Assembly (NCBI RefSeq): GCF_947489565.1
Contig: NZ_CANLEA010000017.1
Location: forward strand, 62,001-126,000
Source: an uncultured Kordia sp.
GTDB lineage: Bacteria > Bacteroidota > Bacteroidia > Flavobacteriales > Flavobacteriaceae
Length of the DNA: 64,000 nucleotides
Direction: 5' to 3'
Positions 53,145 through 61,530 of this stretch are shown here, piece after piece. The notes beneath the pieces are model-generated. The model saw only the letters and a list, made by a program, of their open reading frames with translations, made no database searches and was not told the DNA's origin. The position numbers were made by a program, and so were the translations under genes. Each line of letters starts with the position of its first letter. Within the stretch, counting starts at the first letter, position 1.

Positions 53145-53307
53145 TGTTTTCTAATTAAGTTTTATACAGGTATTTCTTCGTGTTTTGGGTTAACAAATAC
53201 GATTTTTTTGATACTAACTATAAAAAACACTAAATTTCAGTAGGGTAAAATGCTGACTTTGATGTTATTATAATATCCCTCTAAACCGATTTACTAAAAC
53301 AACCAAT

Positions 53308-54342
53308 ATGAAAAAACTACTACTCACGATTGCATTTTGTATGTGTATTTTTGGTGTAAGCGCACAATGTAACATCAATCCATTTATTCAGCAGAACTAT
53401 GAATTTGACGCCAAATTATTAGTCTTACGTGAAATTCAAAACAATCCTAGTGATCCAGATTATGACAATCCTATTTTATCTCAATCACGTGTCAATGACT
53501 ATTTAGAGGAACTTTCTGCGATATACACGAATCCGCAAAATACGATTGAGATTGACTCTTTATTTAATGAATTTCAATTTCACGTATCGCCAAAAAGTTT
53601 GCAGTATAAAGATATCCTATTTCATGTAGATACCAATGCAAGTTGGGTTCAATCTCTAAAAGATAACGGTACTACAGGAATTGCAGCTTTTGATAATATA
53701 TTGTCTACATATCAATTTTCGGTATTCAGTGCTACAGATTACACGACGCCACCTTTTGAAAATAAAACAAGTTTTAGACTAACGACTACACAAGATTTTT
53801 TAAACACCTATGCTTTAAGAGATGATCTTCAAAATGCTACTACAGAAGATTTATTTTTTGCGTTGGTTTTTTTTAATGATCCTTTGTGTCAATACAATGG
53901 AATTCCTTACATGATAGAAACGTATGAACTTCCGCCACAGGAAGTAGCTGTGGTTGATTGTGATATTACCAAAAATGTAAACACTGGTCGTTGGACTTTT
54001 AGACTATTTGGAGGTTGTATTCCGCCAGATCCTTCACAAGATCGTTTTGTAAATGTGAGTGACGATTGCAGTACCGTTAATTTTTCACGGACATTATCTA
54101 CAATAGAAAATGAATTGACAAATGTTTCTATTTATCCAAACCCGACTTCCGATAAGTTAAACATTCAAGGAATAACAAACCTTAAACGTGTAGAGCTATA
54201 TTCTATGCTTGGAACGCAAATAAAAGCTGATTTCAACAATACAACAGTTGTTGATGTTAGCAATTTAAAAATTGGTGTGTACTTTTTAAAAGTGATAGAT
54301 GATCAAAATCGTTCTATAGTTAAGAAATTTGTCAAAAAATAA
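53308..54342 (+). CDS. T9SS-secreted protein of unknown function
   Basis: A 344-residue protein: signal peptide (AFCMCIFGVSAQ), an unrecognised globular middle (about 20-265; Cys-poor with an NPSDPDYDNPI acidic loop), and a C-terminal T9SS sorting domain from VSIYPNPTSDKLN to the terminal VKKFVKK. The export route is certain from this tail. A near -7 box (TGACTTTG) lies about 50 bases upstream. Confidence 0.9.
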   Translation: MKKLLLTIAFCMCIFGVSAQCNINPFIQQNYEFDAKLLVLREIQNNPSDPDYDNPILSQSRVNDYLEELSAIYTNPQNTIEIDSLFNEFQFHVSPKSLQYKDILFHVDTNASWVQSLKDNGTTGIAAFDNILSTYQFSVFSATDYTTPPFENKTSFRLTTTQDFLNTYALRDDLQNATTEDLFFALVFFNDPLCQYNGIPYMIETYELPPQEVAVVDCDITKNVNTGRWTFRLFGGCIPPDPSQDRFVNVSDDCSTVNFSRTLSTIENELTNVSIYPNPTSDKLNIQGITNLKRVELYSMLGTQIKADFNNTTVVDVSNLKIGVYFLKVIDDQNRSIVKKFVKK

Positions 54343-54405
54343 ATAAAATTTCTGTAGTTGCAGTTCTAAATTAATCAGATACATACGATTCATATTTACA
54401 AGATT

Positions 54406-54413
54406 TATTTTTG
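54406..54413 (+). promoter_or_regulatory. -7 promoter box TATTTTTG for the radical SAM gene
   Basis: Exact TAnnTTTG, overlapping the first in-frame TTG (54411). If real, translation must start later, at TTG 54432. Confidence 0.45.
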
Positions 54414-54431
54414 AAAAAAGAAAATACAATC

Positions 54432-55505
54432 TTGGAAAATTCATCAAAAATCAAAGGCAGAGGCGCGCAAAAAAATGTACACAATCGTTTTTTGCAAGAC
54501 GCACATGAAGTACGTTCCGATTTTTTAGAATATTGCCAGAAAGAAGGAGAAGAAGCCGACAAGAATAAAACCACATACATTAATGTTTTTCCAAAAACGA
54601 TTGTCAATAAAGTGACCAGTCCAGATGTTGGGATGGAATATTCGCTCAATCCGTATCAAGGTTGCGAACATGGTTGTATTTATTGCTACGCCAGAAACAG
54701 TCATGAATTTTGGGGATTTAGTGCTGGACTAGATTTTGAACGCAAAATATTAGTGAAACGCAATGCAGCCGAATTATTAGAAGCAAAAATTAAGAAGAAA
54801 AGCTGGAAAGCACATCCTATTGTCCTTTCTGGAAATACAGATTGTTATCAGCCTGCGGAGAAAGAACTGAAAATTACACGAAGTCTACTCAAAGTATGTC
54901 TAAAATATAAACATCCTGTCGCAATCATTACGAAAAATTCGCTCATTTTAAGAGATTTAGATTTGCTAAAAGAGCTTGCGAAAGATCACTTAATTGGTGT
55001 TAATATTTCAATTACTTCATTGTCGGAAGAAACACGTCGTGTGTTAGAACCGCGAACCGCGAGTATCAAAAAACGATTGGAAACAGTGAAAACCTTAGCC
55101 GATCATGGAATTCCTGTAAATGTGATGTTGGCGCCAATCATTCCGTCAATTAACAGTCATGAAATTCTGCCTTTAGCAAAAAAAGTATCCGAATTGGGCG
55201 CTACTTCTATTGCGTTTACTATTGTACGATTGAATGGTGCGATCGGTGAAATTTTTACCGATTGGATTCGTAAAACCATGCCAGACAAAGCAGATAAAGT
55301 ATTGCATCAAATAGAAAGTTGTCATGGAGGTACTTTAAACGATAGTCGTTACGGACATCGAATGCGTGGCGAAGGAAAAATTGCAGAACAAATTCGTAAT
55401 TTAATTAAGCTTGCGAGACTAAAATATTTCAAAAATAAAAAAATGCCTAGACTCAATACAACACTTCACGAACAATACAAAAAAGGGCAATATTCGCTGT
55501 TTTAA
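54432..55505 (+). CDS. PA0069-family radical SAM protein
   Basis: About 357 residues. The frame has no ATG before the conserved part: the only starts are TTG at 54411 and TTG at 54432, and I chose the latter because the former overlaps a -7 box. KIKGRGAQ is the family start. The 4Fe-4S cluster Cys are in GCEHGCIYCYARNSHEFW; HPIVLSGNTDCYQP binds SAM. GQYSLF ends the protein. The family is widespread, and its reaction is not established (SplB-like fold). Confidence 0.92.
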   Translation: MENSSKIKGRGAQKNVHNRFLQDAHEVRSDFLEYCQKEGEEADKNKTTYINVFPKTIVNKVTSPDVGMEYSLNPYQGCEHGCIYCYARNSHEFWGFSAGLDFERKILVKRNAAELLEAKIKKKSWKAHPIVLSGNTDCYQPAEKELKITRSLLKVCLKYKHPVAIITKNSLILRDLDLLKELAKDHLIGVNISITSLSEETRRVLEPRTASIKKRLETVKTLADHGIPVNVMLAPIIPSINSHEILPLAKKVSELGATSIAFTIVRLNGAIGEIFTDWIRKTMPDKADKVLHQIESCHGGTLNDSRYGHRMRGEGKIAEQIRNLIKLARLKYFKNKKMPRLNTTLHEQYKKGQYSLF

Positions 55506-55632
55506 GTACGCTTATAAAAAAATAATGACGCTTATCAACTCATTTGAGTTTTGTATGGCAGATTCACATATATTTAAAAAGATTTCCCAATTTTCAACGT
55601 GCATAAAATTTGAAATTTAACAAATAAGCACA

Positions 55633-56064
55633 ATGAAAAAAGTACTCTTATGCATCATGGCGTTTGCTATGTTATCTTGTTCTTCAGATGATGAAAATTC
55701 TTCAATCACAGAAGAAAACGCAATTAGTTTTAATTTGAATGGAACAGACTATTCTTTAACGGATTATTCTGTGCAAATTGATCCAACAAACAGTTGGAAT
55801 CGAATTATTGAAGCTTCTTTTGACAACAACACCAAAAGGATTTTATTTTTTGTAGAAGTAGAAGAAACCAATCAAATAGGTGAATTTCTTTTTCAAATAG
55901 ACGGAATCAATTGGATTTCCGATCCTACTTTAGGCAATAGAGAAACATCTATTACTACACATACAGATACTAAAATGGAAGGAACATTTAGAGTTACATT
56001 TGAAGATACTAGAGGAAAACCCGTATATGCGTTTACAAATGGAGAAATAAATATTCAATATTGA
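55633..56064 (+). CDS. Small lipoprotein of unknown function
   Basis: A 143-residue protein with a lipobox (AMLSC, Cys near residue 16) followed by SSDDENSS, an acidic stretch after the lipid Cys that recalls the lipoprotein export signal of Bacteroidota (surface exposure). The mature part is beta-rich (SFNLNGTDYSLTDYSVQ, FRVTFEDTRGKPVYAFTNGE). No family recognised. It has its own terminator. Confidence 0.82.
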   Translation: MKKVLLCIMAFAMLSCSSDDENSSITEENAISFNLNGTDYSLTDYSVQIDPTNSWNRIIEASFDNNTKRILFFVEVEETNQIGEFLFQIDGINWISDPTLGNRETSITTHTDTKMEGTFRVTFEDTRGKPVYAFTNGEINIQY

Positions 56065-56089
56065 TATACGTACATTTAAAAATTAAAAA

Positions 56090-56120
56090 CGCAGCAATGG
56101 TCATCTAATTGCTGCGCTTT
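56090..56120 (+). terminator. Terminator after the small lipoprotein gene
   Basis: CGCAGCAAT (56090-56098) pairs with ATTGCTGCG (56108-56116) around a 9-base loop, followed by CTTTT. It may also serve the convergent minus-strand gene. Confidence 0.88.
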
Positions 56121-56144
56121 TCAATTCAAATTATATTAAATAGC

Positions 56145-56741
56145 CTAAAATTTAATATGCTCTGTAAACTCTCTGTCTTGACTTGTAAAAACAATCGTAT
56201 ACTTTCCTTTTTTCTGCTTTGATAGTTCGTATACACGTTCTACAATTTTCGTGTTTTCAAACGCTTCAGAAAAAACCAAATCTTCCCCTTCATTATACGA
56301 TGCTCTATAATATATTTTAATGGATAAAGGTTGTGCATCTAAGGAAAGTCTTGATATAAACAAATGATTCTCATCCAATCGAACAGTTGGCTTATAAATC
56401 ACAGTTTCTTTGTCTTTATTAAATGTTACTTTGCTGGATGTTACTGTAAATGGAATCACAACGATTTCTAGATCCTTGTCTAATTCAAAATAATAATCTC
56501 CATCTGGCAAAGCAGTCAAATCAAATCCTCTAGAATAGCTTCCGTTTTTTTGAATAGCTTCTTTGTATAGAATAAGTAAATTAGTGTCTTTAATCACCAA
56601 TTGATGTCCTTTCTTAACATTGTTAAATGTTAATATTGTACCTTCTTTGTGAATGTCTAAAGAATACGTACGGTTCGCATAAGTTAGCATACTAATGGTC
56701 ATCATTACCATGCAGACGATTTGGTTCATTCTTTTTTTCAT
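56145..56741 (-). CDS. Secreted beta-sandwich protein of unknown function
   Basis: A 198-residue protein with a signal peptide (MMTISMLTYANRTY) and two beta-sandwich-like halves. Each half ends in a similar strand (GDYYFELDKDLEIVVIPF and GKYTIVFTSQDREFTEHIKF), as in DUF3244-type Bacteroidota proteins. No catalytic motif and no T9SS tail. An exact -7 box (minus strand, 56778-56771) gives a leader of about 22 bases. Confidence 0.82.
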   Translation of the reverse strand: MKKRMNQIVCMVMMTISMLTYANRTYSLDIHKEGTILTFNNVKKGHQLVIKDTNLLILYKEAIQKNGSYSRGFDLTALPDGDYYFELDKDLEIVVIPFTVTSSKVTFNKDKETVIYKPTVRLDENHLFISRLSLDAQPLSIKIYYRASYNEGEDLVFSEAFENTKIVERVYELSKQKKGKYTIVFTSQDREFTEHIKF

Positions 56742-56770
56742 GACTTTTTTGTTTTAAATAATTTACGGTA

Positions 56771-56778
56771 CAAATCTA
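56771..56778 (-). promoter_or_regulatory. -7 promoter box TAGATTTG for the 198-aa secreted protein
   Basis: Exact TAnnTTTG on the minus strand, 29 bases before the ATG. Confidence 0.55.
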
Positions 56779-56919
56779 GTTTAGATGAAAGAAGAGAAAA
56801 ACAGCTATTTTGGCTAATTTGTGTGGTATTTTAACCGTTAAATAATTGCAAACTTTGTTATGTGTTAATATAGTATAGAATTAGGGTAAATGAACACACA
56901 TTTTAAGCAGTTTTAGTAG

Positions 56920-56927
56920 TATTTTTG
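56920..56927 (+). promoter_or_regulatory. -7 promoter box TATTTTTG for the AraC regulator
   Basis: Exact TAnnTTTG, 23 bases before the TTG start at 56951. Confidence 0.5.
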
Positions 56928-56950
56928 TATGGATTGCTAAACATGCTACT

Positions 56951-57820
56951 TTGAATACAAAACCTACGCTTGAAAAAATTACTCCAGAGTTTGGAAACTC
57001 CATCTTTGTTGCTCAAAATAAAGAGAAACGAAAAAGGAATTTAGCATTTTGGCATTTTCATCCAGAAGTAGAATTGGTCTATGTAAACAAAGGAAAAGGA
57101 AAATGTCATATAGGAAATCATCTTTCGTATTTTAATAACAGTCAATTAATATTGATTGGATCAAACTTACCGCATAATGGTTTTACCGATCGATTAACCT
57201 CTAAAGGAAAAGAAACACTTGTTCAGTTTAAAACTGATTTTTTAGGGAAAGAATTCTACAATTTGCCAGAAATGCAACCAATTTCTTTACTACTTGAAAA
57301 AGCAAAAAAAGGAATTCGTTTCAAACCAGAAACCAAAAAAATAGTAGGTCCGAAAATTGAAAAACTGCCCAAGTTTAATGGTTTCAAACGTGTTATGAAA
57401 TTATTGGAAGTATTGCATATACTTGCTTTGGCGGAAGATTATGAGTTGCTGAATGTTGACGGATTTGCCTTTGAAGCACAACCGCAAGACAGTATTAAAA
57501 TTGATACAATTTTTAAACACATCAACAATAACTTTCAAAGACATATAACACTCGATGAAATTGCCAACGAAGTCAATATGACGGTTCCTGCTTTTTGTCG
57601 TTATTTCAAAAAAATTACTGGAAAAACCTTTACCAAATTGGTAAATGAGTACAGAGTTGTATACGCTACCAAATTATTATTAGAAAGTAAAAGTAGCATT
57701 ACTGAAATATGTTATGAAAGTGGTTTCAATAACTTTTCGCACTTCAACAAATTATTCAAAGAAATTACTGGAAAAAGTGCTTCCAAATATAGAAGCGAAA
57801 TGAAATTGATCATACAATAA
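56951..57820 (+). CDS. AraC-family regulator with N-terminal cupin
   Basis: A 289-residue regulator starting with TTG at 56951; an ATG 8 bases earlier is out of frame and hits a stop at once. N-terminal cupin (AFWHFHPEVELVYVNKGKGK, then HIGNHLSYF, with metal-type His) and C-terminal AraC domain (about 190-286; LDEIANEVNMTVPAFCRYFK and CYESGFNNFSHFNKLFKE, ending ITGKSASKYRSE). Such proteins often control sugar-use genes. Convergent with the two GG peptide genes. Confidence 0.92.
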   Translation: MNTKPTLEKITPEFGNSIFVAQNKEKRKRNLAFWHFHPEVELVYVNKGKGKCHIGNHLSYFNNSQLILIGSNLPHNGFTDRLTSKGKETLVQFKTDFLGKEFYNLPEMQPISLLLEKAKKGIRFKPETKKIVGPKIEKLPKFNGFKRVMKLLEVLHILALAEDYELLNVDGFAFEAQPQDSIKIDTIFKHINNNFQRHITLDEIANEVNMTVPAFCRYFKKITGKTFTKLVNEYRVVYATKLLLESKSSITEICYESGFNNFSHFNKLFKEITGKSASKYRSEMKLIIQ

Positions 57821-57874
57821 ACTCATCCAAATAATATCGTTGTAAAATTTAGATGAGTTCATTTTTATAGCATA

Positions 57875-58066
57875 TTAACCGTTTGCACAGCCTTTAGTCT
57901 TGCATCCATTACTATATCCACAATCCCAAGTTGGTCCGGCAGTACTGGGAGAACCTTTTATTGGTTGGTTGTTATTGTTGTTGTTCTGAAGACCACCGTT
58001 GATGGATGCTAAATTTGAAATAGAAACACTGTTCAGTTTTAATGATTGAATTGCTTTGCTTTTCAT
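57875..58066 (-). CDS. GG-leader peptide with PSTAGP core, copy 1 (63 aa)
   Basis: Leader SLKLNSVSISNLASINGG (GG at 24-25), then an Asn-rich spacer (seven Asn within about ten residues) and the core SPSTAGPTWDCGYSNGC, Cys at 49, 55 and 60. The segment PSTAGPxWxC recurs in the next gene. The leader fits the K.L.L....IS.L....GG pattern. It has its own start and no enzymes nearby. Confidence 0.85.
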   Translation of the reverse strand: MKSKAIQSLKLNSVSISNLASINGGLQNNNNNNQPIKGSPSTAGPTWDCGYSNGCKTKGCANG

Positions 58067-58229
58067 AATGTTTATAAATTAATAGATTACGTTTTCTATG
58101 AATAGGGTACATTATGAAATTTCATTACCCACTTTTATGAATCGTATCTATAAGGTGCAACAAAAAAACCATCTACATACAACTTTTGTGAAGTATGTGA
58201 TGGTCTTTATTGTATAGTTTAAATTGTAA

Positions 58230-58406
58230 TTAGCGTGTGCACACATCTTTACTGTTACAATTCCAACTTGGTCCCGCAGTACTTGGTGCTGCATTCCAAT
58301 CTCCGCCCGCAGGAGGTGTTCCACCTGCAAGTCCACCAACAATAGTAGATAAATTAGAAATTGATTTTTTAGTAAGTTTCAAGGTTTTCATTCCGTTACT
58401 TTTCAT
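58230..58406 (-). CDS. GG-leader peptide with PSTAGP core, copy 2 (58 aa)
   Basis: Translated by hand from ATG at 58406-58404 to TAA at 58232-58230. Leader TLKLTKKSISNLSTIVGG (GG at 24-25), spacer with LAGGTPPAGG, then APSTAGPSWNCNSKDVC, Cys at 50 and 56. An overlapping frame on the same strand (58148-58342) is a shadow. A near -7 box (TACTTTCG) lies upstream. Copy 1 follows 163 bases downstream. Confidence 0.82.
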   Translation of the reverse strand: MKSNGMKTLKLTKKSISNLSTIVGGLAGGTPPAGGDWNAAPSTAGPSWNCNSKDVCTR

Positions 58407-58510
58407 AATAGTTTGATTTGTAAATTAATAACGGATCGAAAGTACAGCATCAACCAAGCAATTAAAAAGAAAGCAATTGATGGTTTATGAAAACGCGATT
58501 ATTTAAAAAG

Positions 58511-58580
58511 AAATAAATCTAATAAGTCCAAGAAGTCTAACAAATCTAAGCAAGTCTAGGATGTCTAAAAAAGTCTAAAC
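58511..58580. repeat. Degenerate AAGTCTAA tandem repeat
   Basis: About seven units such as AGAAGTCTAAC, AAATCTAAGC, AAGTCTAGG, ATGTCTAAAA, AAGTCTAAAC in steps of 9-10 bases. The last unit contains the stop codon (TAG) of the HD-domain gene. It mirrors the array at 40689, which also abuts the 3' end of a minus-strand gene. Confidence 0.8.
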
Positions 58581-59234
58581 TTCCCCATTCCACTCCGCAT
58601 AAAACTGGTCTAAAAACTGTTCCATAAAAACATGACGTTGTTTGGCGAGTTTTTTTCCTGTTTCGGTATTCATTTTGTCTTTTAACAATAACAACTTCTC
58701 ATAAAAATGATTAATTGTTGGTGCAGTAGATTTTTTATAATCAGCTTTTGTCATGTTGAGATTTGGTTGAATCGCCGGATCGTATAACTTACGATTCTTA
58801 AAACCACCATAATTAAAACAACGTGCAATACCAATAGCGCCGATAGCATCCAAACGATCTGCGTCTTGAATTACATCGAGTTCAGGAGAACGAAACTGCT
58901 GATCAAAATTTCCACCTTTAAACGAAATATTAGAAATAATCTGTGTTACATGCACAATATCACTTTCTGCAACGTAGATGCTTTCTAAAAAAGCACGTGC
59001 TACTTTTGGGCCAACGGATTCATCGCCATCATGAAATTTTGCATCGGCAATATCATGTAGCAAAGCGCCTAAACTTACAATAAACGTATCAACGGTTTCT
59101 TCTTGAGCAATTAAAAGTGCATTTTTATACACGCGTTCAATATGAAACCAATCGTGTCCGCCTTCAGCATTTGCCAAAGTTTCCTGTACAAAAGAGATGG
59201 TTTTTTGTATAATTTCTTCTTTCTGTAAAGACAT
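58575..59234 (-). CDS. HD-domain phosphohydrolase
   Basis: A 219-residue enzyme from ATG 59234; the TTG at 59240 is less likely. Metal ligands: GGHDWFHIERVY, LGALLHDIADAKFHDGDE (the HD pair), and VIQDADRLDAIGAIGIAR. This matches the YedJ-like family that hydrolyses phosphoesters or nucleotides. It follows plsC on the same strand, so bacilliredoxin, plsC and this gene may form one operon. The stop codon lies in a tandem repeat. Confidence 0.92.
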   Translation of the reverse strand: MSLQKEEIIQKTISFVQETLANAEGGHDWFHIERVYKNALLIAQEETVDTFIVSLGALLHDIADAKFHDGDESVGPKVARAFLESIYVAESDIVHVTQIISNISFKGGNFDQQFRSPELDVIQDADRLDAIGAIGIARCFNYGGFKNRKLYDPAIQPNLNMTKADYKKSTAPTINHFYEKLLLLKDKMNTETGKKLAKQRHVFMEQFLDQFYAEWNGEV

Positions 59235-59265
59235 GATCAACTATTTTTTTAAAAACATATAAAAA

Positions 59266-60009
59266 CTAGGCAACAACAATAGACTTTGTAACTACTTTTT
59301 CAATATGAGCAATCAATTCATTGTACTTTGCTTTAGGATAATCGCTCAGTAAAATAGGTTGATGCGCATCAATCGTAATCTTTGAACCTAAACCACAAGG
59401 AAACTTTCCGTATTTAGTCGTTTTCCATGAATTATTAATGGTTACTGGAACAATTTGTGCGTTCGGAATATACTTAAACAATACTTCTAATCCTTTTGTT
59501 TTAAAAGGTTTTGGAACGCCAGTTTTACTTCGTGTGCCTTCTGGGAAAATAATAGCTGCATAATTATTTTCATAAATCGATTTTGCAAATCGGATAATTT
59601 CGGCAATTGCTTGTTTTTGATTCTTCCTGTCAATCAAAGCAGCACCACCATGACGTAAATTAAATGAAATACTTGGAATGCCTCTTCCCAATTCTTTTTT
59701 ACTAATAAACTTTGGATAATGCTTTCGAAACAACCAAATCATCGGCGAAATATCGTTCATACTTTGATGGTTAGATACAATAATTAGCGGTCTGTCTTTG
59801 TCCAGTTTATGTGTGTTTCGAAGCTTATAATGAGTCCCTAAAATACGATGGCAACGCATAATGCTATATTGCAAAGCATTCACGCTCCAGTTATGTCCAT
59901 TGTGTCCACCTATTTTTAGGCAAATCCACTGTATGGGATGAAAAATGACTAACAATAACCCAAAGACGGGCATATAAATACTTGAGAGTATGTATGATAA
60001 AATTTTCAC
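59266..60009 (-). CDS. plsC: 1-acyl-sn-glycerol-3-phosphate acyltransferase
   Basis: A 247-residue enzyme. The H(x4)D active site is in VSNHQSMNDISPM, and FPEGTRSKTG is the acceptor motif; VPVTINNSW is block IV. It makes phosphatidic acid at the inner membrane. I start at GTG 60009 (MKILSYILSS...); a frame back to GTG 60048 would begin inside the terminator hairpin of the upstream gene. The N-terminal helix anchors it to the membrane. Confidence 0.93.
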   Translation of the reverse strand: MKILSYILSSIYMPVFGLLLVIFHPIQWICLKIGGHNGHNWSVNALQYSIMRCHRILGTHYKLRNTHKLDKDRPLIIVSNHQSMNDISPMIWLFRKHYPKFISKKELGRGIPSISFNLRHGGAALIDRKNQKQAIAEIIRFAKSIYENNYAAIIFPEGTRSKTGVPKPFKTKGLEVLFKYIPNAQIVPVTINNSWKTTKYGKFPCGLGSKITIDAHQPILLSDYPKAKYNELIAHIEKVVTKSIVVA

Positions 60010-60040
60010 TACTTCCGTAAGATAAATTAAATTAAAAAAC

Positions 60041-60064
60041 AAAACCACGCGCTGGCGTGGTTTT
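60041..60064 (-). terminator. Terminator after the bacilliredoxin gene
   Basis: AAAACCACGC (60041-60050) and GCGTGGTTTT (60055-60064) form a perfect 10-bp stem with GCTG loop. On the minus strand it lies 25 bases past the bacilliredoxin stop and just upstream of plsC. Confidence 0.9.
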
Positions 60065-60088
60065 TATAACTTGTTCGTTAAAAGTGCA

Positions 60089-60499
60089 TTAGCAATTTTC
60101 GTTGTACGCATCTTTTAAGTTTTCAGCAATCATTTCAGCTGGTCTTCCTTCAATATGATGACGCTCTAACATATGAACTAATTGTCCATCTTTAAACAAT
60201 GCCATGCTTGGAGAAGAAGGTGGAAAAGGAATCATATAACCTCTTGCTTTATCTGTTGCTTCTCTATCAACTCCTGCAAAAACAGTCACTAAATTATCTG
60301 GTTTCTTATCGTTATCTAAAGACATTCTTGCGCCAGGTCTTGCATTAGCTGCAGCACAACCACAAACAGAATTTACAACTACTAGTGTTGTTCCTTCTTT
60401 TGCCAAAGCATTGTCAACAGCTTCTACCGTATGTAATTCTTCAAAACCAACTGCAGTCAAATCTTCACGCATTGGTTTTACCAATTCTGGTGGATACAT
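60089..60499 (-). CDS. BrxA/BrxB-family bacilliredoxin
   Basis: A 136-residue protein with the CGC active site in VVNSVCGCAAANARPGA, the family signature; PFPPSSPSMALFKDGQLVHM and RHHIEGRPAEMIAENL also match. In Firmicutes these proteins remove bacillithiol from thiols; in Bacteroidota the same fold occurs widely. An exact -7 box lies 33 bases upstream. Confidence 0.95.
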   Translation of the reverse strand: MYPPELVKPMREDLTAVGFEELHTVEAVDNALAKEGTTLVVVNSVCGCAAANARPGARMSLDNDKKPDNLVTVFAGVDREATDKARGYMIPFPPSSPSMALFKDGQLVHMLERHHIEGRPAEMIAENLKDAYNENC

Positions 60500-60531
60500 A
60501 ATCTTTTAAATTAAATTCATTAATAATGGTG

Positions 60532-60539
60532 CAAAGATA
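60532..60539 (-). promoter_or_regulatory. -7 promoter box TATCTTTG for the bacilliredoxin gene
   Basis: Exact TAnnTTTG on the minus strand, 33 bases before the ATG. Confidence 0.6.
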
Positions 60540-60630
60540 CGGATTAAATTTTAGCGAAACTGTCCAATTGCACACAGTTTTTATTGATGGAGTTATTTAT
60601 ATAATTGATAGAAGGTCATGACGATACTTA

Positions 60631-60969
60631 TTATTTCTTAGAAAAAAAATCGAGCGTACTTTTTAAAAAAATGAGGAGTAAACCAATAATTCCTCCATAC
60701 AAGAAAATTTTTGTGAACATGCCTAAATGACTACGGTTAAAATTTTCGGAAAAACAAAAATTGCTACCAATTATAAAATCTATAATAGAAGCATCTGTGA
60801 CTATTACAAAAATTAAATCTATCAGAAAAAGTGTCGCAAAAAACGTTATAAACATCGACTCTTTTCCAACTATTATTCGCTTCTTTTCTTGGTACTCTTT
60901 TGTAATCTTATTCTTTTCATGATTGTTTTGTTTTTCTTTCGAGATCGAACTTTGGTCCTTATCACTCAT
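60631..60969 (-). CDS. Small membrane protein paired with an XRE regulator
   Basis: A 112-residue protein: charged N-terminus (Lys/Glu-rich, 1-38) and two hydrophobic segments (FITFFATLFLIDLIFVIV, about 40-58; FLYGGIIGLLLIFLKSTL, about 89-106) joined by a Cys-containing loop. No family recognised. It is divergent from the XRE gene with a palindromic operator between. The pair resembles a regulated small membrane effector, for example a toxin or stress protein; that is inference. Confidence 0.75.
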   Translation of the reverse strand: MSDKDQSSISKEKQNNHEKNKITKEYQEKKRIIVGKESMFITFFATLFLIDLIFVIVTDASIIDFIIGSNFCFSENFNRSHLGMFTKIFLYGGIIGLLLIFLKSTLDFFSKK

Positions 60970-61003
60970 ATTTTTTAAGCTTAATAATACATGGCAGGTA
61001 AAA

Positions 61004-61067
61004 ATTTACGTCATACATGACTTAAAAATAGAAAATATATATCAAACACGTCACATATGACGTAAAT
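61004..61067. promoter_or_regulatory. Paired palindromic operator between divergent genes
   Basis: Two 18-base arms (61004-61021 and 61050-61067) are inverted repeats of each other with 16 of 18 matches, centres 46 bases apart. Each holds a short palindrome: GTCATACATGAC (61010-61021) and GTCACATATGAC (61050-61061). They lie 35 bases from the membrane-protein ATG and 33 bases from the XRE ATG, so both genes are probably controlled by one regulator, likely the XRE protein itself. Confidence 0.75.
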
Positions 61068-61099
61068 TATTGCGCCTTGAATAGAGAATTTTAACGTCT

Positions 61100-61330
61100 A
61101 TGGACGCACTAGAAAAAGATGAGATGCTGAAAAAAATTGGTATGCGTGTTAAAGAATTGAGAATAAGAGCTGGTTATAAGAGTCACGAACAATTCGCATT
61201 TGATAATAATATTCAACCAAAACAAATATGGAGATGGGAATCAGGTTACGATTTTAAAATATCTAGTTTGATCCGAATCGCTCATATTCACAAAATTACC
61301 TTAGAAGAGTTTTTGAAGGATATAAAATAA
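61100..61330 (+). CDS. XRE-family helix-turn-helix regulator
   Basis: A 76-residue HTH protein: GMRVKELRIRAGYKSHEQFA is helices 1-2, and NNIQPKQIWRWESGYDFKIS is the recognition helix region, ending in a typical LIRIAHIHKITLEEFL tail. No ligand or dimerisation domain is added. It probably binds the paired palindromes upstream and represses itself and the divergent membrane gene (inference). Confidence 0.92.
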   Translation: MDALEKDEMLKKIGMRVKELRIRAGYKSHEQFAFDNNIQPKQIWRWESGYDFKISSLIRIAHIHKITLEEFLKDIK

Positions 61331-61507
61331 AACTCACAAGCATCTAAAAAATATTGTCGCTGGCTTTTAATTGATACTACTATCGATTTATATACCTATG
61401 CCACAGATTTTATCATAAAATTCATGTCAATCTTATTGTCTTATCGCTTACAACTTATAAACTTGCTAGAATTACGTTTTCATTGTACATTTTTTCTTGG
61501 GAAAATG

Positions 61508-61515
61508 TATCTTTG
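61508..61515 (+). promoter_or_regulatory. -7 promoter box TATCTTTG for the DnaJ/TerB protein
   Basis: Exact TAnnTTTG 16 bases before the ATG at 61531. The upstream ATG at 61483 is before the promoter and so unlikely. Confidence 0.55.
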
Positions 61516-61530
61516 GTAAAAAACAAATAT

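Noticed and set aside
58148-58342. 64-codon frame MLVDLQVEH... on the minus strand
   Set aside because: It overlaps the 58-aa GG peptide in another frame; the GG peptide has the conserved leader and core, so this is a shadow.
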